Positions 43,147 to 44,427 of a stretch of 44,427 nt of DNA are shown in pieces. A model generated the notes under the pieces. That model did not search any database, had not been told where the DNA came from, and was given only the letters and a program-made list of their open reading frames with translations. This stretch comes from Lachnospiraceae bacterium (GTDB taxonomy: Bacteria > Bacillota > Clostridia > Lachnospirales > Lachnospiraceae). The number at the start of each line of letters is the position of its first letter. Position 1 is the first letter of the stretch. Position numbers and translations under genes: made by a program. The DNA lies in the NCBI GenBank assembly GCA_022764465.1, contig JALERL010000054.1, positions 1-44,427 of the forward strand, in the 5' to 3' direction.

Positions 43147-44168
43147 TCCATCTGGGTATAGGGAATCGTATCTCCCATACCGGAGGAAAAGTGGAGCTTA
43201 TAATCATCAGTAATAAAAATCGCTTCCGTATCATCGAGTGATTCGATCAGCTTCATGCCGTCGGTCAGTCCGAGGGAAAAGCAGGTAGTGCTTAAGCCAT
43301 CTCCATCAACGGAATTTTTGCAGATGATCGTGACACCGAGCAGTCCGTTGTCATACGGATAGCCGGTGTCGGTATCTAAGATATGATGATATAGGGTATC
43401 ATCGACATAGAAGCAGCGTTCATAGACACCGGAGCTTACGACGGAAGCATCGGAGATCTTAACTGCTGCAATGGCTGTTCCGTCCTCTGCAAAAGGCTTC
43501 TGGATACCGATCGTATAGGCGTCCCCGGAGGACTTTGACCCGATGGTCAAGACATTTCCACCAAGATTGATCATACCGGAGGTAACACCATTTTCATTCA
43601 GGTATGCTTTCATCTGATCGGCAATATAACCCTTTGCAATACCGCCAAGATCGATCATGGCATCCGGATTCGTCAGGGTAACAGTATCTCCGTCAATGGA
43701 GATGGCATGGTAATCGACGGTGGCAAGTGCGGACTTAATATCGGCGTCATCCGGGATAGTTCCCTCATTGTTGCCAAAATCCCACAGAGAGGACAGTTTA
43801 CCGATCGTGATATCGAACTTGCCGTCACTTACTTTGGCATATTCGAGCCCTTTTTGTAACAGTGTGATGGTTTCCGGGTCAACGGTGACAGGCTCGGTGG
43901 CGTGTGTATTGATGTTATAGATGTCACTGCCTTTTACGGTGTTGCTAAAAAGCTTCTCATAGTGGTCGGCAAGGGCAAAGCAGCCATCCATCAGGGAAGA
44001 ATCCTCACTGTCATAGAAGGTGATCGTAATCACCGTATTAAAATAGAAGCCGGACTTTGTCAGTTCCTGCTTCCTGCCGCATCCGGTAAGAGTAAGACCG
44101 GTACAAAGCAGGATCAGGGATAAAACAAGTGCGGTGCATTTTTTTGCTCTATATTTATAGTTCATCAT
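43143..44168 (-). CDS. apbE: FAD:protein FMN transferase, lipoprotein
   Basis: Attaches FMN covalently to a Thr of flavoproteins (such as RnfG/NqrC-type subunits) outside the membrane. 341 residues with a lipoprotein signal (KKCTALVLSLILLCTGLTLTGC, Cys30). Family blocks: FYFNTVITITFY, FDITIGKLSSLWDFG, MIDLGGIAKGYIADQM, GMINLGGNVLTIGSK, HHILDTDTGYP, and GLSTTCFSLGLTDGMKLI with the metal-binding Asp/Thr region. Start ATG 44168; a second Met follows at once. It diverges from an exported protein whose start lies at 44370; that neighbour may be a flavinylation substrate, but only 19 residues are visible. Confidence 0.93.
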   Translation of the reverse strand: MMNYKYRAKKCTALVLSLILLCTGLTLTGCGRKQELTKSGFYFNTVITITFYDSEDSSLMDGCFALADHYEKLFSNTVKGSDIYNINTHATEPVTVDPETITLLQKGLEYAKVSDGKFDITIGKLSSLWDFGNNEGTIPDDADIKSALATVDYHAISIDGDTVTLTNPDAMIDLGGIAKGYIADQMKAYLNENGVTSGMINLGGNVLTIGSKSSGDAYTIGIQKPFAEDGTAIAAVKISDASVVSSGVYERCFYVDDTLYHHILDTDTGYPYDNGLLGVTIICKNSVDGDGLSTTCFSLGLTDGMKLIESLDDTEAIFITDDYKLHFSSGMGDTIPYTQMD

Positions 44169-44312
44169 GGACTCCTTTGTATGGGATAATAGTATTTCAA
44201 AAGATAACGTTGTAAGTATAGTCTAAATTCAGACGAAGCACAACAAAATTATTTCTGGGATCTTTTGTACCTCATCCGAAAGCGCAAAAATATATACCAT
44301 TTTTGCAAAATT

Positions 44313-44342
44313 TTGACAGTTCCCGACCAAATAGTGTATAAT
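44313..44342 (+). promoter_or_regulatory. Promoter of the last, partial gene
   Basis: Perfect TTGACA (44313-44318), 18-nt spacer, perfect TATAAT (44337-44342). Confidence 0.72.
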
Positions 44343-44369
44343 ATACGAAAAGTAAAGGGGGCAATACAG

Positions 44370-44427
44370 ATGAGAAAAAAATTAGCAATACTTTGCGGAA
44401 TATGTGTAGGAACTATGCTGATGGGAT
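44370..44427 (+). CDS. N-terminus of a probable exported protein (partial)
   Basis: ATG 44370 with an AAAGGGGG site 8 nt upstream and a strong promoter. The 19 visible residues (MRKKLAILCGICVGTMLMG) look like the start of a signal peptide: basic n-region followed by a hydrophobic core. The gene runs off the window, so no function can be given. Confidence 0.72.
   Translation, partial: MRKKLAILCGICVGTMLMG

Overview
The window looks like chromosome from a Gram-positive anaerobe of the class Clostridia, most probably a Lachnospiraceae gut commensal (Roseburia/Agathobacter-like). The reasons are strong AGGAGG-type ribosome sites, TTGACA/TATAAT promoters, U-tailed intrinsic terminators, an archaeal-type aspartate-semialdehyde dehydrogenase, a short-form LeuC, and the IscU-like/GGGtGRT gene pair common in clostridia. 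The genus is an inference. I saw no rRNA, tRNA, CRISPR array, phage gene or insertion-sequence transposase.

Layout. 1-1479 (minus): ATPase and permease of an SsuBC/ThiXZ-like importer, cut by the window edge. 1605-6381 (plus): queH, a secreted beta-helix protein, argH and asd. 6382-6803: the only gene-free gap over 300 bp, holding a promoter, a large hairpin and three 78-bp tandem repeats that appear to form a ~320-nt leader. 6804-12450: a DUF234-type ATPase, a type IA topoisomerase with five C-terminal repeats and a left-handed beta-helix protein. 12494-14953: an ABC exporter. 15138-16861: IscU-like scaffold and GGGtGRT protein. 16968-21141: a MarR regulator followed by a 1201-residue orphan NRPS-like enzyme with MarR-type dyads and an attenuator-like hairpin in its promoter/leader. 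21336-23104: ROK regulator and ilvN. 23275-27010: a CydDC-like ABC pair whose second gene has an in-frame TAA, plus a YgbA_NO protein. 27128-31998: ilvC, a GntR regulator, and a LysR gene divergent from leuCD. 32106-34603: an AP2/HNH-derived protein and thrC. 34712-38821: a CheX-like/CheY pair, a small membrane protein and a two-component system. 39008-44427: citrate synthase, deoC-cdd-MATE, ApbE and the start of an exported protein.

How the genes work together. Much of the window is amino-acid biosynthesis in separate transcription units: argH (arginine), asd and thrC (aspartate family), ilvN, ilvC and leuCD (branched chain), and citrate synthase supplying 2-oxoglutarate. deoC and cdd are nucleoside salvage.

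The most unusual locus is the MarR-regulated protein at 17536-21141: acyl/amino-acyl-AMP ligase, carrier protein, condensation domain and a headless second adenylation domain (A6-A9 region only), with no thioesterase or reductase. Other points of interest are the tandem-repeat leader at 6486-6803, the stop-interrupted CydC-like gene, the AP2-HNH-AP2 protein, the four exact 29-residue repeats in the CheX-like protein, and a ~70-bp dispersed element placed after plus-strand genes in two convergent gaps.
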